64,000 nucleotides of DNA from Anaeromyces robustus (Eukaryota; Neocallimastigomycota; Neocallimastigomycetes; Neocallimastigales; Neocallimastigaceae). Within the stretch, counting starts at the first letter, position 1, and the number at the start of each line of letters is the position of its first letter. Below the pieces are notes generated by a model, which worked only from the letters and a program-made list of their open reading frames with translations, ran no database searches and was not told the origin of the DNA. Below, piece after piece: positions 25,980-43,383 of the stretch. A program made the translations under genes and the position numbers. Location of the stretch: contig MCFG01000056.1 in assembly GCA_002104895.1 (NCBI GenBank), positions 1-64,000 of the forward strand. Reading direction: 5' to 3'.

Positions 25980-26169
25980 TTATTATTAAAATAATAAATA
26001 ATCAATTAGCATTAATAATAATAATATTAAACTTATATATTTTATATAAAAAAAAAATTATATATAAATATTTACCATGGATGTGGTTTATTAATAACAA
26101 GTCTCTCTAATAAAACTCTGTTTAATTATAATTAAATAAAATTTATATTAATTTCTTATTAATAAAGCA

Positions 26170-26202
<33 letters not shown>

Positions 26203-27467
26203 TAATAATTATAAAATATACCTTGTAATTTGTTCTTGAACAATTTCTTCTTCAGCTTCTATAAATAAATTCAATAATAATGTACTAAAGTATTGTGTAT
26301 GACGATTTGGATATCTTAATTGATTAACGATAGCACTTAATATATAATAACGACCTAAATTAAAAAATATTAAAGAATAATAATAATAATAATAATAATA
26401 ACAATAATAACATAATTAATAATATTAATAATTATTTAAAATAAATTATTAACATATATAAATTTTATAAAAGTATATATATATATATTATATAATTTAC
26501 CTTCTGAATCAAATTTCATTAATTGCATATAAATGTCAAATACAATATCTTTAGTAGTGGTATTTTCTGGTTTTTGGTTCATTGCATTAATAGCTTGAAT
26601 ACCAATATAGAATATTAAAGAATTAATTAATGGAATATTATATTTAGATTCATTAACATCATTATCATCTTTTCCATTCTTTAATAATATAGTTTGTAAA
26701 TTCGTTATTAAAGATTCTGGTTCCTTATTCTTTAAATATTGATCTATATCTTGCTTTATATTATATTTTATTAAATTAGCAGTATAGTCAGAAAGAATAA
26801 TTGGTGATTGTTGGAATTCTTGAAGGCTTTCTATCTTTAAGTTTGGTGTTAATGGATCAGGGAATCTCATATTACTTGGGTATGCACTTAGAATTAAATT
26901 ACGTAATTGAATACAAGATGATGGAATGACATCAATTAAAACTATATGATAACCATTAAGAAATTCTGGGAAATCATGTAATAATACTAAAAAGACACGT
27001 AAAGTACCACTATAAAGCATCAATATTTCTTCACTCAATTGTTGACCAGTTTGTAAAAAGATTCCTAAAAATTTAAATAAATCTATTATATGACGAAGAT
27101 AGTATGGCCAACCTTTTTGATTTTCAAGTAAAATTAATTTTGGCATAAAGGAACGATGAGATATTAATTGAAGCCATGAAAAAGTAAATCCTGGAACAGA
27201 AAGTGGTTGAAGAGAATGGAATGAATTACTAATTGATAATAAAATTTGGAAATAAACTTGTTGAATATTCTTTTCAATTTTTTCTAATTCATATAATATA
27301 CTAGAAAATAATCTAAAGTATGGTTGTTGATTAAATGATACTTTTTGAGTTTCATGAGATTGTACCATAACTAATACAATAACAGAAAGAACTTGAGTAG
27401 CTAATTTAACTTGTTCACTTGAATAATCATGTTCACTATTTTTATTATTATTATTATTATTATTATC

Positions 27468-27502
<35 letters not shown>

Positions 27503-27519
27503 TATTATCATTATTATTT

Positions 27520-27580
<61 letters not shown>

Positions 27581-30500
27581 CATTAACATCAATTTGATCA
27601 TCAATTAATTTTGGTTTGTATTTTATTAACAATACAATTAATTTAGCATAGGCATCAACTGGTTGATTTACAATATTCTTAATATAGTTACGTTTTTTAA
27701 ATAATAAATATTGATTTATACTAATTTCAGTAAAGTATCTAAAGAAGAAATAGGTTACATTATCACTCTTAAATAATCCTTGATTTTGTATTCTAGTAAT
27801 AAATTTAAATTGTTCTTCTTCACTTTTATTATAAATACAGATAGTCATCCATTCTTTAAATAAGAAAGATAATACTTCTTTACTTTCATTTAATAAAGCA
27901 TCATTTTTATTAATTGAAGTTTCATTAGTTGATTTCTCTGTATTTGAAGCTTCATTAGATTCATCATTTTCTTTACTTTCTGAAGATTCAGTATCCTTTA
28001 AAGTTTGAGATCCATATTTATCACCCTTATATTGAATTTGGGAATTACGTTTTTTAATATTATTTAATAATTTTTTTGCAGATTCTGGACAATTATCATA
28101 TTGAGACATATATTGGAATGCTTCTATACATTTTGGGAATTCATTAACATCAACATATAATTCCATATCTTCAAACACAGCAGCATTAATTAAATTAGCG
28201 ACATAATCAATAATTTCAACCTTATTCTTATTTAATTGTTGAGAAAGTTTAGTATCAAATTCTTCAGTACTAATTAATTTTGATTTAAGTATACTTTTTG
28301 TTACTGGGACATTCAATTTAACTTCACTATCAATTGACAAGAACCATGAAGTTATTCTTGTTGAAATGTCTTCTAAGAATTTAAACAATATATTTAAAAT
28401 AAATGTATAAACATCTTGTGAAAGAGTAGTATTACTTTTATACAGTGAAGTTATAATTTTTTCAAAGAGCATCAAAGGTATATCATCAACGGTGTTATTA
28501 TTAGATATTATTATATTTGGTATCTGTATTAACAATATATGAATATCAGTTATATCTTTAATAGAATATAAAACTTCATCAGGGTATTGATTAATAATAT
28601 CTTCAATTCTCTTCATTAAAATTACTAATTTCTCTAATAAATAATTAATAAATAATTTATAATTCATTTCTTGAGTTTGAGGGTTAACAAAATTATTATA
28701 ATTTTGGGTATCCTGAATAAATAATGAAGAATCTTTCATTTGCATCATTGATAAACCTTGATTTTGGGATTGATTTTGTGATAGATGCATTGAAAGAGTT
28801 TGTTGTTGTTGAGAAGTTAGTGGAAGTTGATTTTGTTGATTATAAAGGTGAAGTAATTGTTCATTACTTTGTTGATTAGATGACATTGTATTAATAGTTG
28901 GTGTAAGACCTCTAAATTCTTTATAGATTTGATATTGTGATGGTGTTAAACCACCAATTTTAACACTTAAAATGTCTGGAATATTAACTTGAGTGTATAT
29001 ATTTTTAATCAATTTCATATCAACAAAAGATTGATTTGGATGTTTACTACTATTAATACGATAAATGTATGCCATATTTAATGATTTATCAATATTAATT
29101 ATAGCTTTTTCAATTGCTAATCTTTCAATTACAGAATAGGCTAAATCATAATTATTATTAATGATAGAATTTATGATTTGTTCAATTTGAATATCAATAG
29201 CTAAACCAATCGAAGCAAATAAATTTCTTAAATGATTATTAATATTCATTCTAAGTGAATCTTTACATGTTACCATAACTAAATTTACTACTAAACTTTG
29301 AACTGTTATATGAGCAGCACTACGCATTTTTTCTTCACTAGGTTCCATAATGAAATCTTTTAAAATTATCTCACCTGTAGTAATAACAGCAATATTGATA
29401 CATCTTTCAACTTCAGCAATCAGAATTTCATCAATTGCTTGATTAAATTCTGTTTGAATAAATTGTTTTAATAATGGATATGTAGTAAATAAGCCTATAT
29501 TTGAATTAAATGACATTAATTGTAACTCTGGATAAATATTAATATCATTATTCATTTGGTTCATTGGATTATTATTATTCATGCCCATTATACTTTCAGT
29601 CATTGATGGAGTGCTTGGATTATATATCATTTGAGGATTCATTCCATTCATACCATTAATACCCATATCAACTCCTTAAAAAAAAAATTATATAATTAAA
29701 AAAAAAAAAATAAAATAAAATAATATATTAATACCAATAATTAAAATAATAAAAATAATTAAAATAAAATTTATATTATATATTTATAATAACATTGAAA
29801 ATAATTAATAATTAATAATAATAAATAGATAAATAATTATTTTAATTATTATTAATAGATTATTAAATATATATATAGAAATATATATAAATAAAAATAA
29901 AAGCCTACTTTGTTGTTGAGAAAGTATTTGTTGATTATTATAATATTCTGATTGAACTCTTCCATTTTTCATTAATTTTTCTTCTTGTTCCTTTCTTAAT
30001 TTATTATTAACTTGACGGTCCTTCAAATAATTAGAAGGTTTAATGTCCTTAATATCAATTTCTAAACTCTTACATAATACTTCAATTTCAAATTTTAAAT
30101 TTAACTTTAAATCAGTAAATTCATACAATTCAGAAAGTACTTTCAAAATAGCCATTGTCCATGGGTTTGGAGGTTTAAAAACAATACTTTTCGAAGCTTG
30201 TTCTAAAACCTTACACACAAACGGTATAATAACAATTAAACGTCCATTATCATATCCTTCTAATAATATTTCTTTCATTGCTAATATTCTGTGTTTAATA
30301 GGTCTATTTTTTGCTAAAGTAATTCCACCAAGCCATGTACCTAAATTCTTTAATAAAGATCTTTCATTTGAATTATTAACAATACTTTCTGAATTAATTA
30401 ATGAATAAATATTAACAAATGTCTCATATACAATAATTTTCATTAACAAAGGCTTTTCTAACTTATCCAAAAATGAAATATAAAGGGAATGGAAATTAGG

Positions 30501-33165
30501 TTCTATACTAACACGTTGTTCAACCAAATACTGACTTAACCAATGATAATGTCTTTCTTTTAAAATCTCTTTAAATTCTTGAACTTTAATATCAATATTT
30601 GAAACAGATACATTATTAATAATAAATAATATTTTATCTTGAACTGATTCAGAAGGAATTGCCATATTTTGACTATTCTTAATTGGAAAATCAACTTCTG
30701 AATTAATATTTAAAGATTTAAATAAAACCTTTCTCGTTGGTTCGATTGAGACTGAATTTACAAAAGATTTATCCCTTTTAGTAATATTATTACTATTATA
30801 AGCACCGGTACCATTTTCAGCCGTAATATCTTCTACTGGATAATTCATACTATTTGCCGTTATTTCTTGAATATATCTTATAATTTCTGGATGATATTGT
30901 TGTAAATTAGGAATTTGCATTAAATTAGAACAATAATGTGGCCATTCCGGTAATCTTGATTTAAACTCTAACAATGATCTTAAACCAAAATTAAAAAGAT
31001 TTGTACCTGGTTGTGCCTTTAAAGAATCTAAAATTAACTTTAATGCCTTCACTAAATAATCGTCAGATAGAATATGGCATTTAATCATTTCACCAATTAA
31101 TAAAATTTCAGGATAATGAATAAATGATTTTCCACCTTCAATAACATTAGCTACAATAATATTTAATAAATCCATATTAGGTTTACTTTTCGAATTTTTT
31201 AAAGTAATTAGCAATTCCATTACTTGTTCAATTGATAATTGATTTTTATAGAAAAGCTCTAAATAATCATTAGCTTTCATTCTCAATTCAGCCAAATATG
31301 AATTTTGTTTATCATTATCATGAGCTAAAGGATTAGTAATTTCACTAAGATCTTCTATATTAATATTCTTTGTTTGTGGATAAGCTTGAAGATAGGTAAC
31401 AAGCTTTTTCTTATAAATTAACAATTGTTCATTATTCAGCATACTTCAATGATTTGATATAAATAATATTTAATATTTAAAAAAATAGTATTAATTAATA
31501 TTATGTTTATAATAATAGTATAATAATAATAATTAATTAATTAATTAATATATAATAATAATATCAAAAATATACCTTGAATAAAAATTAATAACTTTAA
31601 TAAATATTAAAACGGTATCATGTGATAATAATACAGATTGTGGATATAAATTTTTTTCTTCCGGATACAATTTTTGAGTTATTTTTTCATCAAGGAATTC
31701 TAAGCATGCTATCAAAAATAGTTCACCATCACTTTTAATATGATCTTGTAACCATTTATCAAGATTAAGATAGTCTCTTCTTGATGCAAGTGATGCTAAA
31801 TCAATAGCAAAATGATAATATTTTGTTTCCAAAATTTGTGATAAACCCTATAATGTTATTAAAATTTTTATTTTAATTTATATATATATAAATAAATAAA
31901 TAAATAAACATCAGTATTAAAAAAAAACATTTATAATATTATTAATAGTAATTATTAAATAAATAACATACTTTCACTTCTTGAGCAACATCCAATATTC
32001 TTGAAAGTGATGAAGGAAACTTCTTATACATATTAGCCAAACCAATAATTAAAATTGAAGAGTTGATTTGCCAAACTTTTTGAATAACAGGAACAAAATT
32101 TGAATGACCTTGCATAAATACCATTAAAGTGTCATTTAAAAGCTCAGATACAACTGCTATTTCACGTTTTGGTATCTTTAAAAAAATTTATATATTAGTA
32201 AAAATAATTATATATTAAAAAAATTTTTATATTTTATTATATATTAAAAATTATGAAAATTACATTAATCTGAGCTAAACTAATTAATATTATTTCTGGG
32301 ACCTTTTGAATTGCTATTCCAAAAAATTCTCTAACATATTCTTTGATATCATCGTTTTCCATTAATTTTATTAAACAATTTATTAATTCTTTTGAATTCC
32401 ATGGACTATCTATGATAGATGAATCATGTAACTTTGCTGAACCATTTCCAGTAAAAGTATCTGAAGTTATTACTTTTTCTTTTGATTGTTTTAATAAATT
32501 AATTAAACCACTTGGTTGTGATAAAATGATATAGCGTATAAACTCAAATTGAAATAAATAATTATTCCATGGTTCCCAAAGTACTGAAATTGGAAATTTA
32601 TTTATATCCTTTTAATATAATAAAATATTAAAATACAAATTAATATTTTTTTAATAAAAATAAAAAATAAATTTAAACATACTTCAAACGCATAAGAAAA
32701 TGATTCTACTAAAAGGTCAAATTCCTTCTGATTGTAAAGTTGAAATCCATCTTGATCAAAGCCTTTAATAACATCATTCCAAGAAATAGATAGATTCTAA
32801 TAAATTTATTTTATGATTATTAGTTTACAAAAAATTATTAATATATATATAATATTAATACATACATTTTTCTTTAAAGATTCTATAAATAATTTAATAT
32901 CCCAAGATGATAATGACTTGTATTCTTGTTCAAAAGAAGGAATCATTGATTTTAACATAGGACTTTCATTAAGTCCAGTATTAGTTTGAACCATCATTAA
33001 TAAAATTGATGCAACATCTTTTTCCTTTAAAGATTCTAAATCAGTACCGATTTGTTTTAATACCACTTGTAATATGTTTTCCGAAGATGTACAACCATAT
33101 CCAAGATCTTCTAAAAACTTCGATACTGATATTTTTAAAGAAGCTTTATTTAAGATATTCAACAT
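25786..33165 (-). CDS. NOT1: Not1, scaffold subunit of the CCR4-NOT complex
   Basis: Large helical scaffold on which the Caf1-Ccr4 deadenylases and the Not2/3/5 module assemble; acts in mRNA decay and translational repression. Ten exons (32866-33165, 32683-32796, 32264-32608, 31972-32175, 31576-31847, 29909-31446, 26501-29674, 26222-26354, 26076-26117, 25786-25924) total 6,261 nt, 2,086 aa, all GT..AG. Recognisable blocks: [13 protein letters not shown] and [21 protein letters not shown]; the Caf1-binding MIF4G domain ([11 protein letters not shown].., [64 protein letters not shown]); a Gln-rich DUF3819-type region; and the C-terminal Not1 superfamily domain ([19 protein letters not shown].., [28 protein letters not shown]). 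A poly-Asn/Asp tract lies at 27440-27590. The start corresponds to roughly residue 270 of human CNOT1, from memory. No upstream exon was found. Confidence 0.92.
27440..27590 (-). repeat. In-frame AAT/GAT repeat coding poly-Asn/Asp in Not1
   Basis: About 150 nt of (TTA/TTATCA)n on the plus strand, read on the minus strand as AAT and GAT codons, which gives about 45 Asn/Asp residues. The frame is open on both sides, in contrast to the intronic copies of the same triplet. Confidence 0.85.
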
Positions 33166-35784
<2,619 letters not shown>

Positions 35785-38700
35785 TCACTCTTTATCATTA
35801 TCTTTCGAATTTATTATATTATCTAAAGACTTGTGCTTTGTTAATTCATTCAATACTTGTTCATTAACAGGTAATATTGATTTTCTTCTGAATCTTGGTA
35901 CTTCAATAATTTCAGCTGGATTGACTTTTTCCTTTAAATATGTAAAAAAAAAAAAATATTTAATAATTTTTTTTTTAAAATTATTATCTTCATTTTCTTT
36001 TTCTTTTTTTTTTTTTTTTTAAAAAAAAAATTGCTTACCAATTCTTTTGTTAATTTGTCCAGGTTTTCTAAATTACCATCTGCGTCATCAATAGTAGGTG
36101 ACATTGGTGCTATATATTATTGTTATTATTATATCAGCAATGTTATAATTAATTACAATTAATATTATATATTATATTTATATGAATTAAATAATTACAT
36201 AATGGTGCATTCTTATTAGACGGATATGATGATTGTTTTCCTGTAGATTCACCATTAACTTGTGCTATATTACTACTTTCTGCTCTATTTTTAGCTAATT
36301 GTTCAATAATCTTCCATTTCTCTTCTCTTTCTTGTTGCATTTGTTTTTTCCTGATAATTATAAATATTATGAATCATATATATAATTTTATATTATTTAA
36401 CATTAATTATTTCATTATTTAAACAATTTTTAATTTCATTTACTTAAAATTATTTTTTTTTTTCAATACAAACATTTGTCTATTTTCCTTATATTGATTA
36501 GTATATTCATCGAATAACTTTGGACTAATTTCCATTATTAATTTTAAAGCATTATATACTAAACCGTGAATAGAACTTTTTTAAATTATAAATATTTTAA
36601 TTATGATATTATTTGAATTAAAATAAATATATATATATATATTTTTTATTAATTATATATTTCATTCTAAAATAAATTAAAAAAAAATAATAATAATAAT
36701 AATCTAATATTAAAAAATGACTTACGGATTCCAATGAGTTTTTGAATTTTTATAAAGAGGGGTAAACATAATTGGTAAAATTACATTAGCATTATCACTA
36801 ATTAAATTTAATATATAATCATTATTCCAGTAGAATAAGGCTCTTTCGGCAACTTGGAAATGTGAACTTGATACACATTTTGCTAATTGATTAAATAATG
36901 GTACTTGAATTTTTACAAATTCTTGAGGATCAATAATATCAAGAATTTCTTCCATTTCGTTTAAGAACATCACTTCTTTTGAACTATTAACTTTTGGCCA
37001 TAATCTTAATAATCCCAAAACAACCTTTGATATTTTTAAGTAAAAATTATAAACAAAAAAAAGGATTTTTTTTTTTAATACCTTTTCTTTTTTTTCAAAA
37101 AAAAAAAAAAAAGAAAGAAAATATTAATATTAAATAAAATTTGATGTAATTTTTACAGGTTCAGTCAAAGTAGGATCTTTTTCTAAAAATTGAACAACAC
37201 AATAAGCCAATTGTGGGTGGTATAATGCTAAACATTTTCCTTTATGAAGAGGAATTAAAACTCTAATTAAAAAGACTTTATGTTCTTCTTTAAGAGGAAG
37301 AGCAAAACCATTAATAATACTATTTATAAAATTATTATTTTAATTATATTGAACAACATTATTTTATATTATAACATAATATAAATATTTTAATTCAGAA
37401 AATTTATAAAAAAAATGATGATAAATAAATAATTAATTAATTAATATGTATTATATATTATTATTTATCCCTTTATTCAATTTATAATTGTTTTAAATAT
37501 GAATATAAATAATTCTAATGAAATAGATGTTATTTTATTAAATATAATACCTTCCAAGAATTTCTAATAATTCAGCAATACCGTTATGTCTTTCATTTTC
37601 ATAAATAAATTGGAAAAATATATAATTCATAGACCTTCTTATAAATGCTCTTAAATTTAAAAATTTACCGTAAATTCTGTGTAAAGTTGTTTTAAGAAAA
37701 TCTCTTTCTCTTGGATCTTCACTGTCAAATAATTCTAATAACTTTTTTTTTTATATATTAAATAAAATTATATATTAATATATATATATATAAAGGAAAT
37801 TAGTATGTTAATTCAGATAGTAAGAATATATATATATGTGTGTGTGTGTATATTTAAACACTTACACAAACAATAAAATGTTGATCAATATAATGTTTTC
37901 CGATATTTGTGTTAAAATCTGGAGATTCTATAAATCTTAAGAAAAATTCATAAACAATTTGTAAATGAGGCCATGCTACTTCTAAAACTGGTTCATCATC
38001 TTCAGGATCAAAAGCATCACCTTCAGGATTAACTTGAGGTGGAATAGTTCTGAATAAATTAGTAGAAAACTATATATATATTTGAAAATTTTTATAAAAT
38101 TATTTATAATGATAACAATTAATTTTTAAATTATTTAATTATTAAATGGATCAGTAAATAAATTAATTATAAATTGATAAATAAATAAATTATTAAATAA
38201 TTAAATGGATTAATGAATAATATAATAAATATTAAAATATACCATTTTAATGATTTCGGGATATAATGGCTCTGTTATTACACCTTTATTATTTGTAATA
38301 TATTCAACTAATTCTATTAAAGTTTGACGTTTAATTTCTTTTCCTTTAAGATTTGATTGTGCATCAGTAAAGTCAAAAATAACATTACATTGATTGAGTT
38401 TCTTAATAAATAATTCTTGTCTATCAGATGGGGGAACATCTTTTTATTAAATAAATATATTTATAATAACATAATTTTTACAAATATTTAAATATCTATA
38501 TATATATATAAATATTTTTTTTTTCTTAACATTATATATATATTATAAAAACCTTTAAATTTAACCAATTTTTCTAATTCAATTTGACCAGTAACATGAA
38601 ATCTTGATGATGCCTGTCTTTTTGGTGTTTTAATAACAGGTATGGCATCTTTTATTGAACTTTGTTTTAATCTACTAATTTGATTCATAACTTTTGGAAT

Positions 38701-39363
38701 TTCTTTTGTATCATTTTGTTTGTTTTGTTCTGATTCCTTTTTTAATTTCAAATATTTATGGTATATAATTAATTAATCATGTTTTGTTTAATAATTATAT
38801 TCATTGAATTTATAATATCATTTTAATAATAATAATAATAGTAATAATAATAATAGTATATTTATATATATATAGTTAAAATATGAATTATTATATATAT
38901 TTATAAATATTTATAGTTGTTATATTTATATTATTTTATTAAACCTTTACTTTAGATGATTTTCCTGATGAATTTGAAGCAACTGATGGAATAGCGTCTT
39001 TCTTTACTCCTTCTCTTTTAGGACTTTGCATATCTTTTTCATTTTTTTCTGAACTTTTTGAACTTTTCGTACTCTTCGAACCCTCTGGTTTGTTTTTTGA
39101 AATCTATTTTTATATATTTTTTATTTTTAATTTTATTTTATTTTTATTTTTATTTTTATTTTTTTTTTTTTTAATATTTAAAATAATTTTAAAATATGTA
39201 TAAATATACATAAAATTGTATTTGAGATGTTACTCAGAGTTTATAAAAAAGTTGTTTTTTTTTTTTTTATGATTATAATATTTATTATAAATATATATTA
39301 AAAAATAAAAAAAAATTATTTAAAATGTACAGAAAGCATTACTCTGTTTTTTAATCCTTTCAT
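35785..39363 (-). CDS. RTS1: PP2A regulatory subunit B56 (Rts1-like)
   Basis: HEAT-like substrate-selecting B' subunit of protein phosphatase 2A. About 12 exons (39331-39363, 38951-39103, 38553-38736, 38243-38439, 37866-38069, 37551-37741, 37157-37319, 36726-37024, 36443-36575, 36199-36350, about 36040-36109, 35785-35931) encode about 641 aa. The 11-codon first exon, [11 protein letters not shown], resembles the start of yeast Rts1 and is followed by a Lys/Ser-rich disordered region. The B56 core is very well conserved: [121 protein letters not shown], and [15 protein letters not shown]. The acidic/basic C-terminal tail is variable. RTS1 is the yeast name; animal homologues are PPP2R5. Confidence 0.92.
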
Positions 39364-39777
39364 TTTTTTTTCTATACCCCGAAAAAATTATAATCAATCT
39401 AATCCAGTTATTTAAAAATAATGAAAGTTCAAAAAAAAATTTGTAGGATTTTTAAAAAAATATTGTACAATATTTTTTATCCAAATTAAATATTTTACTT
39501 GAAAATTATTGTTTTATTTTTAATTTTTGAAAAAATATTTATTATTATTATTATTGAAAAAAATATATATATATTATTATTATTTTATTATTATTGAAAA
39601 AAATATATATATATTATTATTATTTTATTATTATTGAAAAAAATATATATATATTATTATTATTGAAAAAAAAAAATTATGAATAGTGAATATATATTGT
39701 GAATTGTAAGTACACCCAAACAAAAAATGTAATTATATGTTAAAAATTTTAATTTTAATTGAGATTTTAGTAATATA

Positions 39778-39825
<48 letters not shown>

Positions 39826-41438
39826 AACCAAAATAAAAAATAAAATAAAATAAATAAAATATTAATATAATATGTATATTAATATTTATAATCAATATAT
39901 CATTTTTTTATTTTTAATAGTTTACTTTTCCAATACTTTTCTCAAATTCCAACTTTTTTGATTCTTGTATGCCTTTATAGCAATATATATTATTTACTTT
40001 TTTATATTCTATTCTATTTTATTAATTTCACTTATTTTTTTTTAAAAAAAAAAAAAAAACTTTTTCCCCTCTTTTCAATTTGTCTAAATTAAAATATAAT
40101 TTATTTTATAAAAGATTTTATATATATATTTTTAATTTTACCTTTTTTTTATTTTTTTAAAAAAAAAATTATATATAAATAAATTTTAAATAATATAAAA
40201 AATAATATTGAAGAAATAATTAATATTTAATTATAAAATTAAAATATTTAGTCATTTTAATTTTCATTAAATAATTATCTTTAGACAAATAAATTTAGAG
40301 ATTTATGTATTATTAAAAATTTTCATTTTTAATTCTTCAATAATATAGTAAAATAACAAATTTATATATAGTTAGTTTTTAGAAATTATTAATTAAAATA
40401 AAATTAAGATTAAGATTAATTGAATTCTATAATTATCATATATATAATAAAAAAATAAGAAAAAAAAAATAATTTATTATTTCTCCTATAATATAAACTT
40501 TATTATATATTTTTTTCTTTTTATTTTTGTTACTAACATGTAAATGAATCATATATTAATATTAGATTTCTATAATAAAGTTTTATTATCATCGAGTTTA
40601 TTTTTTTAAATTGACATTACTTATTTATATTTAAATTTGATTTAATTAAAAACAAGATGATATAATGTAATTAAAAACAAGGTGCTGATAGAATGAACAT
40701 AAATACTTCTATATAATTTTTATTATATATTATTTTTCATTTATATTCAATAAAAGATTTTCTTTTCTTTATATAATAATAATAATAGTAATAATAATAA
40801 AATAACAAATTTAAATATAAAAATAACAACAACAATAATAATAATTATAATTATAATAAAATAATAATAATAATTACAAATTCAATATATAAATAATTAA
40901 AAAAATTATTAATAACTATGGTTAGTTTATTCTCTTTTATATATTAAATGTTAATTAAAAATTTCATAAAAATTATATATATATATATTTTTTATTCTTT
41001 TTATAAATATAAATATATAAAAAAATTCGGTTTTTTTCCTATTTAAAAATATTGTTATACAATAATTAATAAAGTTTTATATATAAACAAAATTATATTA
41101 CATAAAACTTTAACTAGTAAGATAAAGATACATAATTTTAAAAATAATTGTATTTTATTATTATTATTTTAAAATTACATACTTTAATGTATTGATTAAA
41201 ATGTGATTAATAATGAAAATATTTGGCATTTTTTATGTATAATTTTTTAAAAAATATTATATGAATATAAAAAAGTAAAAGAGTATAATAATATGAAATA
41301 ATGAAATCTAAAGAAAAAATAAAATAAAAATAAACACATGTGTAAATAATTACATAAAGATAAATATTTTTTTAATAAAAATAGAAAACGAAAACTAAAT
41401 AAATGAAAGATAAATTTATTTTTATATTGTGTATATTC
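39364..41438. other. Intergenic region upstream of the B56 gene
   Basis: 2.1 kb between the B56 start and the 3' end of the LIMR gene. It holds a 40-bp tandem repeat (39551-39670), an (AT)n run (about 39786-39822) and A/T-rich filler. No exon or RNA gene seen. Confidence 0.5.
39551..39670. repeat. Three-copy 40-bp tandem repeat
   Basis: A unit beginning TTATTGAAAA starts at 39551, 39591 and 39631. Each copy joins a GAAAAAAA stretch, an alternating AT run and ATT triplets. Copies are identical until the third, which is shortened. Confidence 0.85.
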
Positions 41439-43316
41439 TTATAATGGATTAGATTTTAATGTTGTTTCATTAGATTCTGGCACTCTTGTTGTTGTTTTTT
41501 TTATAGCTTTTTTAGTTGGAATGAATATACTAAATAAAAAATAAAATAAATTATATTAGCAAATTAATTATAATAATACAATTAATTAAATATTATAAAT
41601 AAAAATAAATTTTATAAATATTATAATTATTAATTTATATTACCATAATATAAATGATATGAGTATAAAAAATAAATATATATATAAGAAAAATTTATAG
41701 CCGTATGATAAATATTTTAACTTTTGAATTTCAACTCCAAAAATTTCTGTAAAAATTAATTTAAAAAAAAAAAAATTTTTTTTAATTAAGAATATTAATA
41801 AAAAATTAAAATAAAAAAAAAAAAAATGAATTAAAAAAGTTATAATATATGTATATTTTTTTATAAATACTTTGTGATGTTGTATATTTAGCATATTCTC
41901 CTAAAGCGCTTGACATAAATTGAACAATAGCTACGGAAGTAAATAATATTATTCCAACATTATATAATAAAGAATTCATTAAAGTACCTTTGATACTTTT
42001 TTATTTTTAATTAATTAAAAAAATTATTAATTAAAAAAAAAAATAATAATAATTAATTTTAATAAAATATTTTATTAAATTAAATATATGTAAAATATTA
42101 TATTAAAAATTATTACACTAATGGGTGAATAGCAAATATTTCAAATTTCATTCCAAATTTCATATTTCCATTAACTACAGAAGCAAGTAACCAAAATGCA
42201 AGTGATGCATAAAGAGCTGTTCCTACAAATGGAATAGCACTTAATGTAGATAAAATTGAACTTAAGAAGGTTGATATTGGTTCTGCATTAAATGATTTCA
42301 TTAATGAATATAATATTATATGAATAACCCAGACAAGTGATAGTATTCCTCTTTATTATTATTATACATATATATATATATATTTATTATTCAATATATT
42401 ATTTTTTATTTATATTTAACAAAAATATATATGTTTTAATAAATATATAAATTATATTAATTATATTTTTATTATTTAAACATATAATTTTAATTATTTA
42501 TTAAAATTAATTAATTATATATTAATAAAAATAAAATTTTCTAACCCGAAAATTCCCAATAATAGTTTTGCAAATTGAACTAAAATATTACCACCTTTTT
42601 CAGTATATGAATCTTCCATTTTATTATAACTATCTTCAAGTTTTAAAATACTCTGATATAGAAAAGTATAAAGAAATATACTAATTATTACATAATACTT
42701 ATATATTATATATATATATATTATAAATTAATCATACTTTTTGAAATTCTTTTTCTTTTCGTTTTAATTCTTTAACTTCTTTAGAAAATCTACTTTTATT
42801 TTTTGAATCTTCTCTTAATTTATCAATTTCTTTACTTTTTTCCATTAACGATGCCGCTCTTAATCCAATTTCATTTTTTAATTTTTTATATCTTAATATA
42901 GTAATTTTTTTTTTTTTTGTTATTATATATATATGATTCGAATTGTAATTATATTTTATTTTATAAAATATCGTTAATTAGTGAGATTTTTTAATGAATA
43001 TATGAAATAATATATATTATTTTTTATTAAAAGATTATCAATATTTATATATATATATATTTTAATTAATATTTTTATATTATATATGTTTTAAAAATTA
43101 TTATTCATACTTCTCTTTTCCAATTGGTCTTGGTCTGTTCTTAAATGATGAAATTAAATCTGATGGTAAAGTTATTAAACCAATACCACCAAAAATTGAA
43201 AATAAGAACCAACCAACGAAAGATATAACTGCAATAATATACATAAATATCGAGACTCTAACATCATTTTCAACAATTTTTTCAATATAACATGCATTCT
43301 TTAATATATAATTTTT

Positions 43317-43383
<67 letters not shown>

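Noticed and set aside
30043-30408. 121-codon plus-strand frame
   Set aside because: Antisense to the conserved Caf1-binding MIF4G region of Not1.
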